A stretch of 64,000 nt of DNA from Stomoxys calcitrans (GCF_963082655.1 NC_081553.1:130043736-130107735), one strand, 5' to 3'. Shown: positions 34,551 to 47,048, counted from the stretch's first letter. Numbers and translations are program-made. Notes: generated from the sequence alone by a model not told the origin.

Positions 34551-36030
34551 ATCAACCCAAACTTATATCGCTTTCTATGTGGAAGGGCCTGGAAATAATC
34601 TCATGGAACAATTCAATTTGTTAGGGAATCTGAAGAGAAATACATTAAACTCGATCTAACGATGCCTAATACATATCATGTAGGACACTAAACCTTTCGT
34701 TAGTCACATATTTGGTCAGCAACAAACACCTTGACCTACGTGTATTCCTCCTGAACACTCTTCAGGAGTGGATGAAAGCGGATGGGTGAAGAGAGTAGCA
34801 TGGAAACAATACCATATGGCCAATAGTGTCCAATAACTACACAACAAATACAATAAAAAACAACAACTAAAGACTCGAGCTAACAAAAATAGAACAGTCA
34901 AAGGATAACAAATGTACTAGAGAGTATATGCGTTATTAGCAATGGACAAGTTATTAACCTTAGGGGTGTCCACGTGTATAGGTTGACGTGATAGGTTGAC
35001 TATTGACACCGAAGGAAAACCGACGTTACGTATACTCCACTGAAACAAAACAGCTCACTATTGGGCCATGCTAAAACTTTATGTAGCTAGCTATTTTACT
35101 GATAGATGGCAAACCCCCTAGGTGAGGTTATCAAATACCCAATTTTTGTTTTCTCTGCAACTTGGTGATGAGAATCTTCAAGGATTTTTGTATTACTTGG
35201 ATTATTAGCATTTGTTGTCTTTTTTTATTTATCTAAATGCCTTGAAAAGAACAAATATCCTAAAAATAGGCCACCATACCCCTACCACCGGTATTTAAAG
35301 TAATCCAGTCAATCTGTCTACAGAAAGAGAATACTGCCCCACTACTCCCAGGACGAAAAGAAAAACATACATACCCAACCAAAAATATATACACACATAA
35401 ACAAAAACATTCACACATACTTATTCGCGCTTAAAAAAAATGTTTTTTTATGAGTTCATTTACTTGCAGGACACAAAAGACTTACATCCATAGTGTGTAC
35501 ATCTGTGTAGAATACATACAAGTATACCACCGCACGCACACAAGGATACTGTTATGAGGACAGATTTAGAAGTATCTTAGTTATGATCCATACTAGGCAA
35601 CCATTTCCCTTACCTCGTTCTCTCTCCATATAAGATGAGAAGAAGTTTACCCGATCACTGTAGAGTCTTAAAGCGGTAATCCTTGAAATTAAAGAGGTTT
35701 TGGATTGATAAAATGACACACAGTGGGATGGGGAAACAATTGGTAGAAATAAGTGTGCCATTTTTGAACGGATAAAGAATTTGTATATGGGCATAGGTGA
35801 GTTATTAACCAGAATATGTGTGACAAAGTTGGTCACCTCGGCCCTACAACATTTTGTATGGGTTACCAAAAGGGCATTTATAGTCTTATAACTTAATCAG
35901 AGGGCTCACAAATAGGGCGCAGGCTTTTTGGGACTCTAAAATTTTGCATATCGTCTAACAAACACCTCCGCTCTATACATATCAAACTTCATAAAGATAT
36001 CTCTATTCAATCAAAAATGCAGACTGATTT
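34551..36030. other. Intergenic, nothing recognised
   Basis: A+T-rich with ACAC/ATAC-rich runs near 35370-35410. A 105-codon frame on the minus strand (35869-35552) resembles nothing I know. Confidence 0.4.
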
Positions 36031-36031
36031 T

Positions 36032-37982
36032 TATACCCACCACCGAAGGATGGGGGTATATTCATTTTGTCAATCCGTTTGCAACACTTCAAAATATCTA
36101 TTTCCGACCCTATAAAGTATATATATTCTTGATCAGCGTAAAAATCTAAGACGATGTAGCCATGTCCGTCCGTCTGTCTGTTGAATTTGTCTGTATTGAG
36201 CTGAAACTTTGCACAGGTTCTTTTTTTTGTCCATAAGCAGGTTAAGTTCGAAGATGGGCTATATCGGAGTATATCTTGATATAGCCCCCATATAGACCGA
36301 TCCGCCGATTTAGGGTCTTAGGCCCATAAAAGCCACATTTATTACCCGATTTTGCTGAAACTTGGGACAGTGAGTTGTGTTAGGCCTTTCGCCACCCTTC
36401 TTCAATTTTGCCCATATAGGTCCAGATTTGGATATAGCTGCCATATAGACCGATCTCTCGATTTAAGGTCTTGGGCACATAAAATGCGTATTTATTGCCC
36501 GATTTTGCCAAAATTTGGGACAGTCAGTTGTGTTAGGCCAGTCGATATCCTTCATCAATTTGGCCCAGATCGGTCCAGATTTGGATATAGCTGCCATATA
36601 GACCGATCTCTCGATTTAAGGTCTTGGGCACATAAAAGGCGCATTTATTGTCCGATTTTTCCAAAATTTGGCACAGTGAGTTGTGTTAGGCTAGTCGACA
36701 TCCTTCATCAATTTGGCCCAGATCGATCTAGATTTGGATATAGCTGCCATATAGACCGATCTCTCGATTTAAGGTCTTGGGCACATAAAAGGCGCATTTA
36801 TTGTCCGATTTTTCCAAAATTTGGGACAGTAAGTTGTGTTAGGCCTTTCGACATCCCTCTTTAATTTGGCCCAGATCGATCTAGATTTGGATATAGCTGC
36901 CATATAGACCGATCTCTCGATTTAAGGTCTTGGACACATAAAATGCGCATTTATTGTCCGTTTTTGTCAAAATTTGGGACAGTAAGTTGTGTTAGGCCAG
37001 TCGACATCCTTCATCAATTTGACCCAGATCGGTCTAGATTTGGATATAGCTGCCATATAGACCGATCTCTCGATTTAAAGTCTTGGACACATAAAAGTCG
37101 CATTTATTGTTCGATTATGCCAAAATTTGGGACAGTGAGTTTTTTTTAGGCCAGTCGACATCCTTCTTCAATTTGGCCCAGATCTGTCCAGATTTGCATA
37201 TAGCTGCCATATAGACCGATCTCTCGATTTAAGGTTTTGGGTCCATATAAGGCGAATTTATCGTCCGATTTCACCGAAATTTGGGACAGTAAGTAAGGAT
37301 AGGTCCCTGGACATTTTCCTGAAATATGGCATAGATCGGTTCAGATTTGGATATAGCTGCCATATAGACCAATCTCTCGATAAAAGGTTTTGGCCGCATA
37401 CAAATCGCATTTATTGTCGGATTCCGCCGAAATTTGGGACAGTGAGTTGTTTTAGGCCCTTCGACAATTTTTTTTTTAAATTTGGCTCAGATCGGTCTAG
37501 ATTTGCATATAGTTGCCATATAGACCCATCTCTCGATTTAAAATTTTGGGTCTATAAAAGGCGAATTTATTGTCCGATTGCGCTGAAATTTGGGACAGTA
37601 AGTTGTGTTAGGCCCCTCGATATCTTCCTGAAATATGGCATAGATCGGTTCAGATTTGGATATAGCTGCCATATAGATAGATCTCGCGATTTAAAGTCTT
37701 GGAACCATAAAAGGCGCATTTATTGTCGAATTTGGCCGAAATTGTGTTGTGAGTTGTGTTAGGCCCTTCAACATTCTTCTTTAACTTAGCTCAGATCGGT
37801 CCAGATTTGGATATAGCTGCCATATAGACCGATCTCTCGATTTAAAGCCTTGGCCTCATAAAAGCCGCATTTATTGTTCCATTTCGCCGAAATTGGGGTC
37901 AGTGAGTTTGGCCCAGATCGGTTGAGATTTGGATATAGCTGCCATATAGACCGTCTTGGTCCCATAAAAGGCCCATAAAGGC
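36032..37982 (+). mobile_element. Long Helentron-like array, second subfamily (3' end missing)
   Basis: Head TATACCCACCACCGAAGGAT, GTCY tract near 36165-36180, then about twelve units, many exactly 153 bp (GATATAGCTG at 36431, 36584, 36737). Because 153 is 51 codons, frames stay open across units and give false proteins with repeated SCHIDRSLDLRSWAHKRRIY. No 3' hairpin: the array stops where a LINE begins. Confidence 0.88.
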
Positions 37983-37983
37983 G

Positions 37984-39254
37984 TAAAAGTGGTCGCGTAT
38001 GCTGATGACGTGGCAATTGCGGTTAGGGGAAAGTTTCCCAGCATTCTAAGAGATATACTTCAGGAAGCTCTACGTGCAAAAGCAAAGTGGGCTGCCGAAT
38101 GTGGTCTAGGTATAAATCCGTGCAGGCCAGAAGTAGTTTTTTTCAGCAGGAGATACAAGTTGCCTACAGTGGAACCTGTCTTCTTGGGTGGAGAGAATGT
38201 TGCATTTATAGAAAACGCAAAATACCAGGGTGTTTTGCTGGACAGGAAATTGAACTTCAAAGCCAACATTTTGGAAAGGGCAAGAAAGGCAACTGTTGCC
38301 CTATACACCTTTAAGAGAGCCATTGGCAAAATTTGGGGATGTTGACCACGTGTCATGCATTGGGTATATACTGCAGTTGTCAGACCTTTAATGCTATATG
38401 GTGTTGTGGTCTGGTGGACGGCGCTTAAAAAATCCATTTACTGCTCAATACTTAACCGGATCCAAAGGATGGCTTGTTTATGCGCCACAGCCGCATTGAG
38501 GACGACACCATCTCATGCATTGAAATTAATGGTACACCTAATGCCTCTGGACATTGTAGCTAGACAAATTGCAACGACGACTGCCGTGGGGTTAAGGGAG
38601 CTTTTTCATTGGTCATGTGGCGGCTACGGACACTGTGTTATCATTGATACAATATCCGATGTTCCAGGCAGTGTGGATTACACCCTACCTGAGCCGTTTT
38701 TTGATGAAAATTACTGTCCGATAGAACCTCCGATAGAACCGATTGGGACTACGATATCCCTGGTAACAGGAGTTACATAGACTTCTATACGGATGGTTTC
38801 AAACTAAACGACCAGGTGGGCTTTGGGTGTACTCTAAAGATCCAGAACTGGTCATATCGAAAAGGTTACCCGACCACTGCAATGTGTATCAAGTGGATGT
38901 CTTTGCAATTTAAGGTTGTGTTGTAATGGTTCAGATATAATGTCATTACGACGATTGGCATAAATATCTTCTCGGACAACCATTAAATCTCTGGAGAACG
39001 TAGCTGTGAGGAATCGAAGAAGAAAAGACTATAGAACACCTTCTATGTGTGTGTCCTGCACTAGCAGTCAGAAGGAGTTCCACTTTCATTTCATTGAGTA
39101 CCTGTCTGATTTAGTGGCTGTGAACATTTGCAAGCTATTGGGCTTTTTAAAGCGATCTGGATGGTTCAACGGTAGGATCTTTTCCGATCCTGTGGTATCA
39201 CAGTGGACGAAAACATCTATGTGAGTCTGATGGCTGCCACTTAAACCTAACCTA
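37984..39254 (+). mobile_element. 5'-truncated RNase-H LINE with CCTAA tail
   Basis: Starts in the RT palm with VVAYADDVAIAVRGKFPS, the catalytic YADD intact, open to 38345. Then VMHWVYTAVVRPLMLYGVV, VWWTALKKS, TALRTTPSHAL. RNase H start DFYTDGFKLNDQVGFG is near 38780-38830. The C-terminal Cys/His region (CVSCTSSQKE) is near 39045-39075. It ends AAACCTAACCTAA at 39242-39254. Frameshifts and stops throughout. Confidence 0.85.
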
Positions 39255-39261
39255 AAAAATG

Positions 39262-39985
39262 TCAACACCTTTATAAATGACAACATCTGAACCGATTTCG
39301 ACCAAACTTCTCAGATATTGTGGTAGTCTTCGAAGAAAGCGTTGTGCAATATTGGCAAGATTGGTCAATAAATGCGCTTCCAGTCGCTCTTGGAGTGAAA
39401 ATCGGGCGATATACATATATGCAAGCTATATCTAAATTTGAGCCGATTTCTATGAAATTCACCAATAATATTGAGAGTCAAAAGAAAATCCTTTCTATTA
39501 AATTTTGAGAGAATCTGTTAACAAATGAGCACTTTATTGCAATATTTCTCACAATCGGACGAACATGTATATGGGAGCTATATCTAAATCTGAACCGATT
39601 TCTATGAAATTCACCAGTGATGTCGAGACTCAAGAAAATTTTTTTTTTGCCAAATTTCGACAAATTCGGTTAACAAATGACCACATATTTGTAATGTATA
39701 TCCAAATCGGACGAACATACATATGGGAGCTATATCCAATTCAGAATCGATTTTTCCAATTTCAATAGGCTTCGTCTCTAGGCCGAAAAGCATGCCTGTA
39801 GAACATTTTTAGATCGTTCGAAAATTGCGACCTGTAGTTTGTACATACATTAACATGGACAGATGGACAGACAGGCGGACATAGCTAATAAATCGAATCA
39901 GAAAGTGATTCTGACTCGATCGGTATACTTATTAATGGGTCTATCTCTCTTCACTCTGGGTGTTACAAACAAATGCACTAAGTTT
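39262..39985 (-). mobile_element. Diverged Helentron-like array (antisense, third subfamily)
   Basis: Units spaced 152 bp (AGCTATATC at 39424, 39576 and 39728), GTCY-like tract GACAGATGGACAGACAGG near 39860-39880 in reverse, and TGTTACAAACAAATGCAC at the far end, matching the head at 41655. No hairpin found. Confidence 0.6.
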
Positions 39986-40134
39986 AAACACCCTGGACCA
40001 CAGTAGTGGTGTAACGTATACAAATTTTGTTAGTCGAATTTCTTTTGACACTATTTTAAAGCTTATTTTATATAGGGTTTTTCGAGAATTTTCTCTCAAA
40101 TAAAAACATTTTTAAATCCTACTGTGGGACAGTT

Positions 40135-40385
40135 TGCATTATACTCTTCTCAGACAGTCAGACATCCATCAAATCCTGGAGCAGTTGCAGATCTCTCAAC
40201 GATATGGCGAACAGTTTAAAATTCACTTATTCTGGGTACCGGTCCACAAAGGTATCCCAGGGCTTGGTAAAGTAGACGAGCTTGCAATTCTAGGCTCTTC
40301 TTAACACATTCCAGAGGAACTGGAATCTGTGGATATGCCTCTAGCGACTTGGAAGCTATTTCTTTGAGCACTTATCTAAATTAGC
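40135..40385 (+). mobile_element. LINE RNase H fragment
   Basis: Encodes SDSQTSIKS and, in another frame, FWVPVHKGIPGLGKVDELA, the RNase H His/Asp region, then PEELESVDMPLATWKLF. Short and frameshifted. Confidence 0.7.
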
Positions 40386-40520
40386 ATGTGCTAAGATTCG
40401 GTTCCCTTGTCCGATTTTGATCAAATTTCATACATTCATTATTTAGAGCATGTTGACATGTTCTCAAAAGGGGTAAGCTTATTCATTTATTTATAGCTAT
40501 ATCACTATAAATTCATTTTT

Positions 40521-41590
40521 AGACCCTTCACCATAAGATGGGGGTATACTAATTTCGTTATTCCGTTTGTAACTCATCGTAATATTGATCTGAGACCCAA
40601 AAAATTTTATATATTCTCGATCGTTTTGACGTTCTAAGTCGATGTTGCCATGGCCGTCCGTCTGTCTGTCTGTCGAAAGCACGATAACTTTCGTAGGAGT
40701 AATGCGAGGAGCTTGAAATTGTAAGTGGTAGAGCTGGCAAACTATCGATAATCGCAACATTCGATATTTTCGATAGTTTTAATAATAAATATCAATAGTA
40801 TCGATACTATCGTTAATTTCCAATGTCTTTTATTTCATGCCAAAATGAAAACTAAAAATCAGGAGATCGATTTATATAGAAGCAATATCAATGCACAAAC
40901 CAAATAAAACCAAGATTACTAATGAGTTGGAAATTATGAGGGAAAACATTGTACAAAATGTTAACTTAATCGGGTGAAAATTGCGCCCTCTATAGGCGCA
41001 ATGCATCTTAAAAGATTCAGTTAGTGTCGCATCGCTTATTTTTGTCTAATTTTGTTAAAAAAAATTTACTTTTCCGATAGTATCCATCGGAAAAATATCA
41101 ATCAATATTCAGTCAAAAAAATTAAATATCCATAGTACCGATAGTGCCATCGATATTTTGCCAGCTCTAGTAAATGGGCCAAATGGGTCCATGTTTTGGT
41201 ATAGCTGCCATATAAACCGATCTCGGATCTTAACTTCTTGAGCCTTTACACATCCGACGTGGCTGAAATTTTACGTGAGGTGATTTGTTATGACTTCCAA
41301 CAACTGTCCAAATCGTTATAACGTAGCAGCCATATAAGCCGATCTGGGATCTTGACTTCTTGACCCTCTAGAGTGCGCAATTATTATCCGATTTGGTTGA
41401 AATTTTGCATGAAGCGTTTTGTTTCCTCTTCCAACAACTATGCCAAGTATGTTCTAAATCGGTTTATAATCGATATAGCTCCTATACAAATCGATCTCCC
41501 GATTCTTATCCGATTTGACTGAAATTTTTGCTTAAACCAAGTATGGCCTGAATCGGTCCATAACCCGATAAAGGTTACGTAGCATGGAAA
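40521..41590 (+). mobile_element. Helentron-like element interrupted by a MITE
   Basis: Head ACCCTTCACCATAAGATGGG, GTCY tract near 40660-40675. Units resume after the MITE at 41170 and run to about 41590, where another head (41611) starts. No 3' hairpin. Confidence 0.75.
40729..41169. mobile_element. hAT-like MITE
   Basis: 441 bp. TIRs begin TAGAGCTGGCAAA and continue TATCGAT with one mismatch between ends. Flanked by 8-bp repeats GTAAGTGG (40721-40728) and GTAAATGG (41170-41177); the host family consensus has GTAAATGG here. No coding capacity. It contains the palindrome TATCGATA at 40743-40750 and 40799-40806. Confidence 0.82.
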
Positions 41591-41610
41591 ATTTTATCCG
41601 TTATCCTTTT

Positions 41611-42973
41611 TATACCCTGCACCACCACTTTGGTACAGCGAATTATAGATTTGTGCATTTGTTTGCAACGCTAAGAAGTATACCAATCGACTCAAAATCA
41701 CTTTCTGATTGGATTTAGTCATGCCCGTCTGTGAGTCCATGTATTCTTGTAATCAAAGTGCAGGTCGTATTTGTTGTCCGATTATCACGAAATTTTGCAC
41801 ATGTCACATGCCCAAGGACAAACGCTATTGATTTTGAAAAAAGTCGGTTCAGATTCATATATATCTTTCATCCGATATGGCTTTTAAAGGCTGTAGAAGC
41901 TACAATTTTCGTCCGATCTTTGACACAAAATTTGACATTGGGTGTTTTATTTGAGGTCTACATATGTGTACAAAATTTCATAAAAATCGATTCAGATTTA
42001 GATATAGCTCCCATATATATCTTTCATCCGACGTGGACTTTTATGGCTGTAGAAGCCACAGGTTTAGTTTGACCTTTAAAATATTTTGCACGAGGTGTTT
42101 TATTTTCCACATGTGTGGAAAATTTCATGAAAATCGGTCCATACTTAGATATAGCTCCCATATATATTTTTCATCCGATATGGCCGTTTAAGGCTGTAGA
42201 AGCCATATTTTTTTACTGATCTTTACAAAATTTGGCATGGCTTGTTTTATTTGACGGCTCCATATGAGTGCAAAATTTCATAAAAATCGGTTCAGATTTA
42301 GATATAGCTCCCATATATATCTTTCATCCGATTTGGCTTTTTAAGGCTGTAGAAGACACAATTTTGGACCGATCTTTAAAAAATTTTGCATGAAGTGCTT
42401 TATTTGACGTCTTCATATGTGTGTAAAATTTCATAAAAATCGGTTTAGATTTAGATATAGCTACCATATACATCTTCCATCCGATATGACCTTTTAATGC
42501 TGTAGAATCCACAATTTTCGCCCGATTTTACATGAGACGTTTAAATTGACGTTCCAAAAATTTCACAAAAGTGAGTCCTAATTTAAATATAGGTCCAATG
42601 TGTATATTTCATCCGATATGGACTTTTATGGCAGTATAAACCACAATTTTGGTCACATCTCTACAATCTGGGGCGTGAGATGCTCTATTTGACGTCCCAG
42701 TATATGTGGCTTTTTAAAGATGTGGAAATCCAAATCTTTTGTCATATGGTAGGAAATCTCACAAGGTTCTTAATTGCTATTTCAATTGGTATCCAAATTA
42801 AAGTCTGACTAGATTTCGAGAAAAGTTCTACATATAAAAAGTACTACATGCACTAGGTGGTGTAGGGCCTTTCCTTACTGGTTTTGTCTATAAAGGCATA
42901 TTGAGGAAAGAACTTGACAAATTGCGATCCATGGTGGAGGGTATATAAGATTCGGCCTAGCCTAACATAGCAC
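41611..42973 (+). mobile_element. Helentron-like element, third subfamily
   Basis: Head TATACCCTGCACCACCACTT and TGCATTTGTTTGCAACGC. Units around GATATAGCTCCCATATATAT are spaced 147, 153 and 153 bp (42001, 42148, 42301, 42454). The end is ATGGTGGAGGGTATATAAG with a decayed hairpin (TTCGGCCTAGCCTAA). Confidence 0.8.
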
Positions 42974-43079
42974 GATCTCCAAATATCCATAATGCAATAT
43001 ATCTGTATACAGACCGCGTTTTTATAATTTTTGCTTTTGTAAAGCGTGTTAGGGATGTTTCTCAAGCTTTATGGTTTTT

Positions 43080-44624
43080 TGTCTCAACACGGCTAATAAA
43101 TTGTTCGATGTTTTCCTCTTTAGGATTAAAGGACTGCTGGGCTATGTATCCACCCTCGTAGCCACTCAGTTTAGTTATCACATTCAGCCACATGTCCACA
43201 AAGTAGTTTGTTGGCCACCTTAGTCACCACCACCATTACCACTGGCACTCCCCGGCCAGGCAGACTATGGCGAAACACAAACAAACGCAGCTGACGCCAT
43301 CCTCGTCACCTACTCCAGAGAAAAACGAACAACAACAACAACAGCAAAGACAAATGAAAACTTAAGAGAGTTTTTGTTTTTTATTGTTATATGTGCGGGG
43401 AATGAACCAAAGGCACAAAAAGTGGTAGGAAAAATGAAAAACGACACCAAGAGCAAAACTACCAACACCAATACCTTAGAAAGGAAAAGCCAATGTTTGT
43501 TAACCTCTTTGGCATCTGATTCGGTTCAACGGATCGGGCCAGTTCGGTTCGATTTTGCTATGCCACTGTGTGGCGGTCGTCGTTCGCTGTAACCGACGAC
43601 AACATCTCCTGCCCTACAATTTTCGTCTATTTTCCTTAGACGACGTTTTTTATGAATGAATGGATGGAAGGTTTGTGATTGTCTTGACTGGATGGCTGCC
43701 TGGCTGGCTGGCTGATTTCATTTGAAATCGAGCAGAATTTAGTTTTCGACGAATGCTCAAAGCGACACAACGCGTCTTAAAGTCATCATTGGATACCACC
43801 ACAATTAACTGCCACCACTATAGACGCTGCCACCACCACCGCCGTTTTTCATAGCAAACATTGTCATCATCACCATCATAGAGCCGTCTTAGCAGTCACC
43901 CAGTCGTTGTTGGTTGGTCTAGGTCGAGTATGGTTAACCAATTGTCGTCGGTGGTTAATAGTGCCTCCGCTGCTATTTTATTCGTATTTGAATTCAAATT
44001 TGTAGTTAATAACGAGTCGTCGTCATCATCACTATCACCACCCAGAACCACAGTCGTTCCATAAATACCTAAATCTAAATGTTCATGTGGATATACATAC
44101 ATACAGAGCTGTGTTAGATTTTTGCAAATCCGTTGCGAATGATTTTTTGAAAAATTAACAAAAAAAAAAAGAAATAAATTAATTGTGAAACGAGTGCCAC
44201 CACCATTGTTTAGTTTTGTTCTGAATTCTTCAACGAGTGGAACGAGTCAAGCGGAAGCCAACCAAGATGAGAACACAAGTTCTAACCTTTTGTGTAGCTG
44301 TTCTGTTCATCCTGTGGATTTTATAAAAGTTCACTCATACTAAAAAACCAAAATAAAAAATTTCGAAAACAACAACCAAATGTAAAAATAATAAAACTAC
44401 CAATATGCTTAAAAGAAAAGTGCAATTATTTTCATCCAAGTCGCAGAAAGATTTAACCAAAACCTTTAAACTGCTTACTTCGCTAACATTCCCCAAGGTC
44501 ACCTAAGCCCACAACACTCCTTCACTTTTCTCAATCTCAATCTCACTCTCTCTATCTATCTTTCCACCTAAACTAAATCAAAATTCTAACCAAAAAACAA
44601 AAAATTAAAATTAAACAAATAATC
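43080..44624 (+). promoter_or_regulatory. Non-repetitive region, possible promoter and 5' UTR
   Basis: Free of the repeat families that fill the surroundings. It has CAA/CCA/CAC-rich runs typical of fly 5' UTRs and leads into the candidate first exon. No transcription start can be fixed; an Inr-like TCAGTT is at 43166. Short frames here (such as 43374-43592) have no recognised domain. Confidence 0.35.
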
Positions 44625-44712
44625 ATGAAAGCCGTGAGAAAAAGAAAACTTCATCGTTCTGGATTTCAAATGCTCAGCAAGGAAGCCCAGCAGAGTCTTC
44701 AGCAATACGAAT
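44625..44712 (+). CDS. Candidate first coding exon of an unrecognised gene
   Basis: ATG at 44625 in context AATCATGA opens 29 codons (MKAVRKRKLHRSGFQMLSKE, then AQQSLQQYE). It runs to a consensus donor GTAAGT at 44713, leaving phase 1. The N-terminus is basic (KAVRKRKLHR), which could be a nuclear-localisation-like stretch (inference). Downstream exons are not in the window as far as I can see, so the gene would have an intron of more than 19 kb. A degenerate copy of 44541-44685 occurs at 46596-46740, in which coding bases are better conserved than the leader. I do not recognise the protein. It could also be chance sequence. Confidence 0.4.
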
Positions 44713-45147
44713 GTAAGTATAGCACACTTGTCTCCTACATACAATAAAAAAATTATGCATTCATTCAAATCTAATTAATTTAGAAAAAAATATGTAAAAT
44801 GAAAATATTCCTTTGCATCTGCATAAAATTGAATTTAATGTGGAATGTTAGTCGCTAATGTGAGATTCTTTCACTGGCATGAACAAATTTACTGTTAATG
44901 CAATTCTTAAGAATTTCGCCTCCAGAAAAAGACAATTCTTATAAAAAGAAATTTTCATTTAAAGCAAATATACATAAATCCCTATTTGCAAAATTGGTTT
45001 ATTAATAGCAAATCTTATTTGGTTTCGTCAGAGTTTGAGCACATGCGCATTAATGAGCGTTTAGCTGATTTTTTTATTGTTTTAGGAACAATCAGCCTAT
45101 TGCAGTATTTAGTGTCGATCATTTCTTAAAGTGGGTATACTGTAGTT
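44713..45147. other. Putative intron start, unassigned
   Basis: A+T-rich DNA between the candidate exon and the next Helentron-like element. No repeats recognised. Confidence 0.4.
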
Positions 45148-46145
45148 AAACCAGCAAAAACATGCTGAGTTCGGCTGGGCCGAATCTTATGTACCCTCCA
45201 CTATGGATCGCATTTGTCAAGTTCTTTGAATGACTTTTTCAATACATATAAGAGAAACGTCGAGTTATTGACCGATGTGGACCGTACTTGTCATGGCTGT
45301 TAGAAGTCACAGAAAAATACCAATTCCAAAATTTCAGGTAAATCGAGTAGAAATTGCGTCGTCCAGTGCCGCAGAGTGTCAAATTGGGAGATCGGTTTAT
45401 ATGGCAGCTATATCAGGTTATCAACCGATTTAGATCATACTTGGCGCAATTTTTGGAAGTCATACCACAACGAACTATGCAAAATTTCAATCAAATTTGA
45501 TAAGAATTGCGGCCTCTAGAAGTCTAATCGGTAGATCGGTTTATATGGTTATGGACTTATTTAGACCGTACTTAGCACAGTTGTTGAAAGTCATTCCTCA
45601 ACGACATGTGCAATTTCAGCCAAATCAGAAAAAAATTGTGTTCTCTAGAAAATCGAGAAGTCTAATCGGGAGCTGAGTTTATTGGCAGCTATATCAGTTT
45701 ATGAATCGATTTGAACCATACTTGGCACGCACAGTTGTTGGAAGTCATACCAAACCACCACGTGCAAAATATCAGCCAAATCGGATAGGAATTGCGCACT
45801 CTAGATGCTCAAGAAGTCTAATCTAGAGATCGGTTTATAAGGCAGCTATATCAGGCTATGAACCGATTTGAACTATACTTAGCACTGTAAGTGCAAGTGA
45901 TACCAAAACAACGAGCGAAATTTCAGCCAAATTGGATAATAGTTGAGCTCTCTAGAGTCTCAAGAAGTCAAGATTCAAGATCGGTTTATATGGCAAGTAT
46001 ATCAAAACATACACCGATATGGCCCATTTACAATCCCAACTGACCTACACTAATAAGAATTATTTGTGCAAAATTTCATGCGACTAGGGGGTCTGAAACG
46101 CATATTTCGACTTGTTACAAACGAAATGACGAAATAAATATATGC
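45148..46145 (-). mobile_element. Helentron-like element (antisense)
   Basis: Minus-strand 3' end at left: hairpin TTCGGCTGGGCCGAA with one G-U pair (about 45180-45194), TGTACCCTCCACTATGG, and units of about 153 bp. The head is truncated near 46145. Confidence 0.82.
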
Positions 46146-46159
46146 AAATGATCGCAGGT

Positions 46160-47045
46160 AAAAACAAGTGTGATCGTGGTAAGTTCGGCCGGGCCAAAAT
46201 TTATATACCCTCCACCAAGGATCACATTTGTCTTTTTTAGGCAAACAAATGATAATAAAAAATAATTTTTATGCTATTCGAGCTATATCAAGTTATTGTC
46301 CGATTCAGATCATAATTGAATTGAATGTTGGAGACCAGTAGAAGTCATTTTATAAAATTTCAGCCAAATCGAATACGAATTGCGCCCGTTAGGGGCTCCA
46401 GAAGTAAATTAGGGAGATCGGTTTATAGGGGAGCTGTATTAGGCTATAGACCGATTCAGATCATATTTGAAGGTCTTGGGAGGTGCTGTTGTACAAAATT
46501 TCAGCCAATTCGGATGATAATTGCGCCCACTAGAAGTCAAGATTCCAGATCAGTTTATATGGCGGCTATATCAGGCTATGGACCGATTTGGTCCATCTCA
46601 CACTCTTTATCTATCTTTCCAACTAAATTAAATCAAAATTCCAACCAACAAACAAAAAATTAAAATTAAACATATAATCATAAAAGCCGTCAGAAAAAGA
46701 AAACTTCATCGTTCTGGATTTCAAATGCTCAGCAAAGAAGGCTATAGACTGATTCAGACCATATTTGAAGGTCTTGGGAGAAGGTGTTGTACAAAATTTC
46801 AGCCAATTCGGATAATAATTGCGCCCTCTAGACGCTCAAGAAGTCAAGATCCCATATTGGCTTATATGGCGGCTATATCAGGTTTTGGACCGATTTGGAC
46901 TGTATTTGGCACAGTTATTGGAAATCATAACAAAACACCTCGTGCAAAATTTCAGCCGAATCGGATAAGAATTGCTTCTTCGAGACACTCAAGATCACAG
47001 ATTGGTTTATATGGCAGCTATATCAACTTATGAACCAATTTTAAC
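46160..47045 (-). mobile_element. Helentron-like element carrying an exon-derived insert
   Basis: 3' end at left (AAAACAAGTG, decayed hairpin TTCGGCCGGGCCAAA, TATATACCCTCCACCAAGG). Units are interrupted at 46596-46740 by a copy of the candidate first exon. The unit flanking the insert is present on both sides (GGCTATAGACYGATTCAGA near 46442 and 46740). The element stops where an RTE fragment begins. Confidence 0.82.
46596..46740 (+). pseudogene. Copy of candidate exon 44541-44685
   Basis: 145 bp aligned without gaps to 44541-44685 with about 10 differences by eye (about 93% identity). It covers the end of the 5' UTR and the first 20 or so codons. The start codon is ATA (46680-46682) instead of ATG, and the copy stops before the splice donor, so it cannot work as the same exon. 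Confidence 0.88.
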
Positions 47046-47048
47046 ACT

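Noticed and set aside
35552..35869. 105-codon minus-strand ORF
   Set aside because: No domain and no splice or promoter context; chance frame.
36352..37762. Long plus-strand frames with repeated SCHIDRSLDLRSW peptides, looking like a repeat protein
   Set aside because: The frames come from 153-bp (51-codon) non-coding units; other copies have stops and shifts, and minus-strand frames are equally open.
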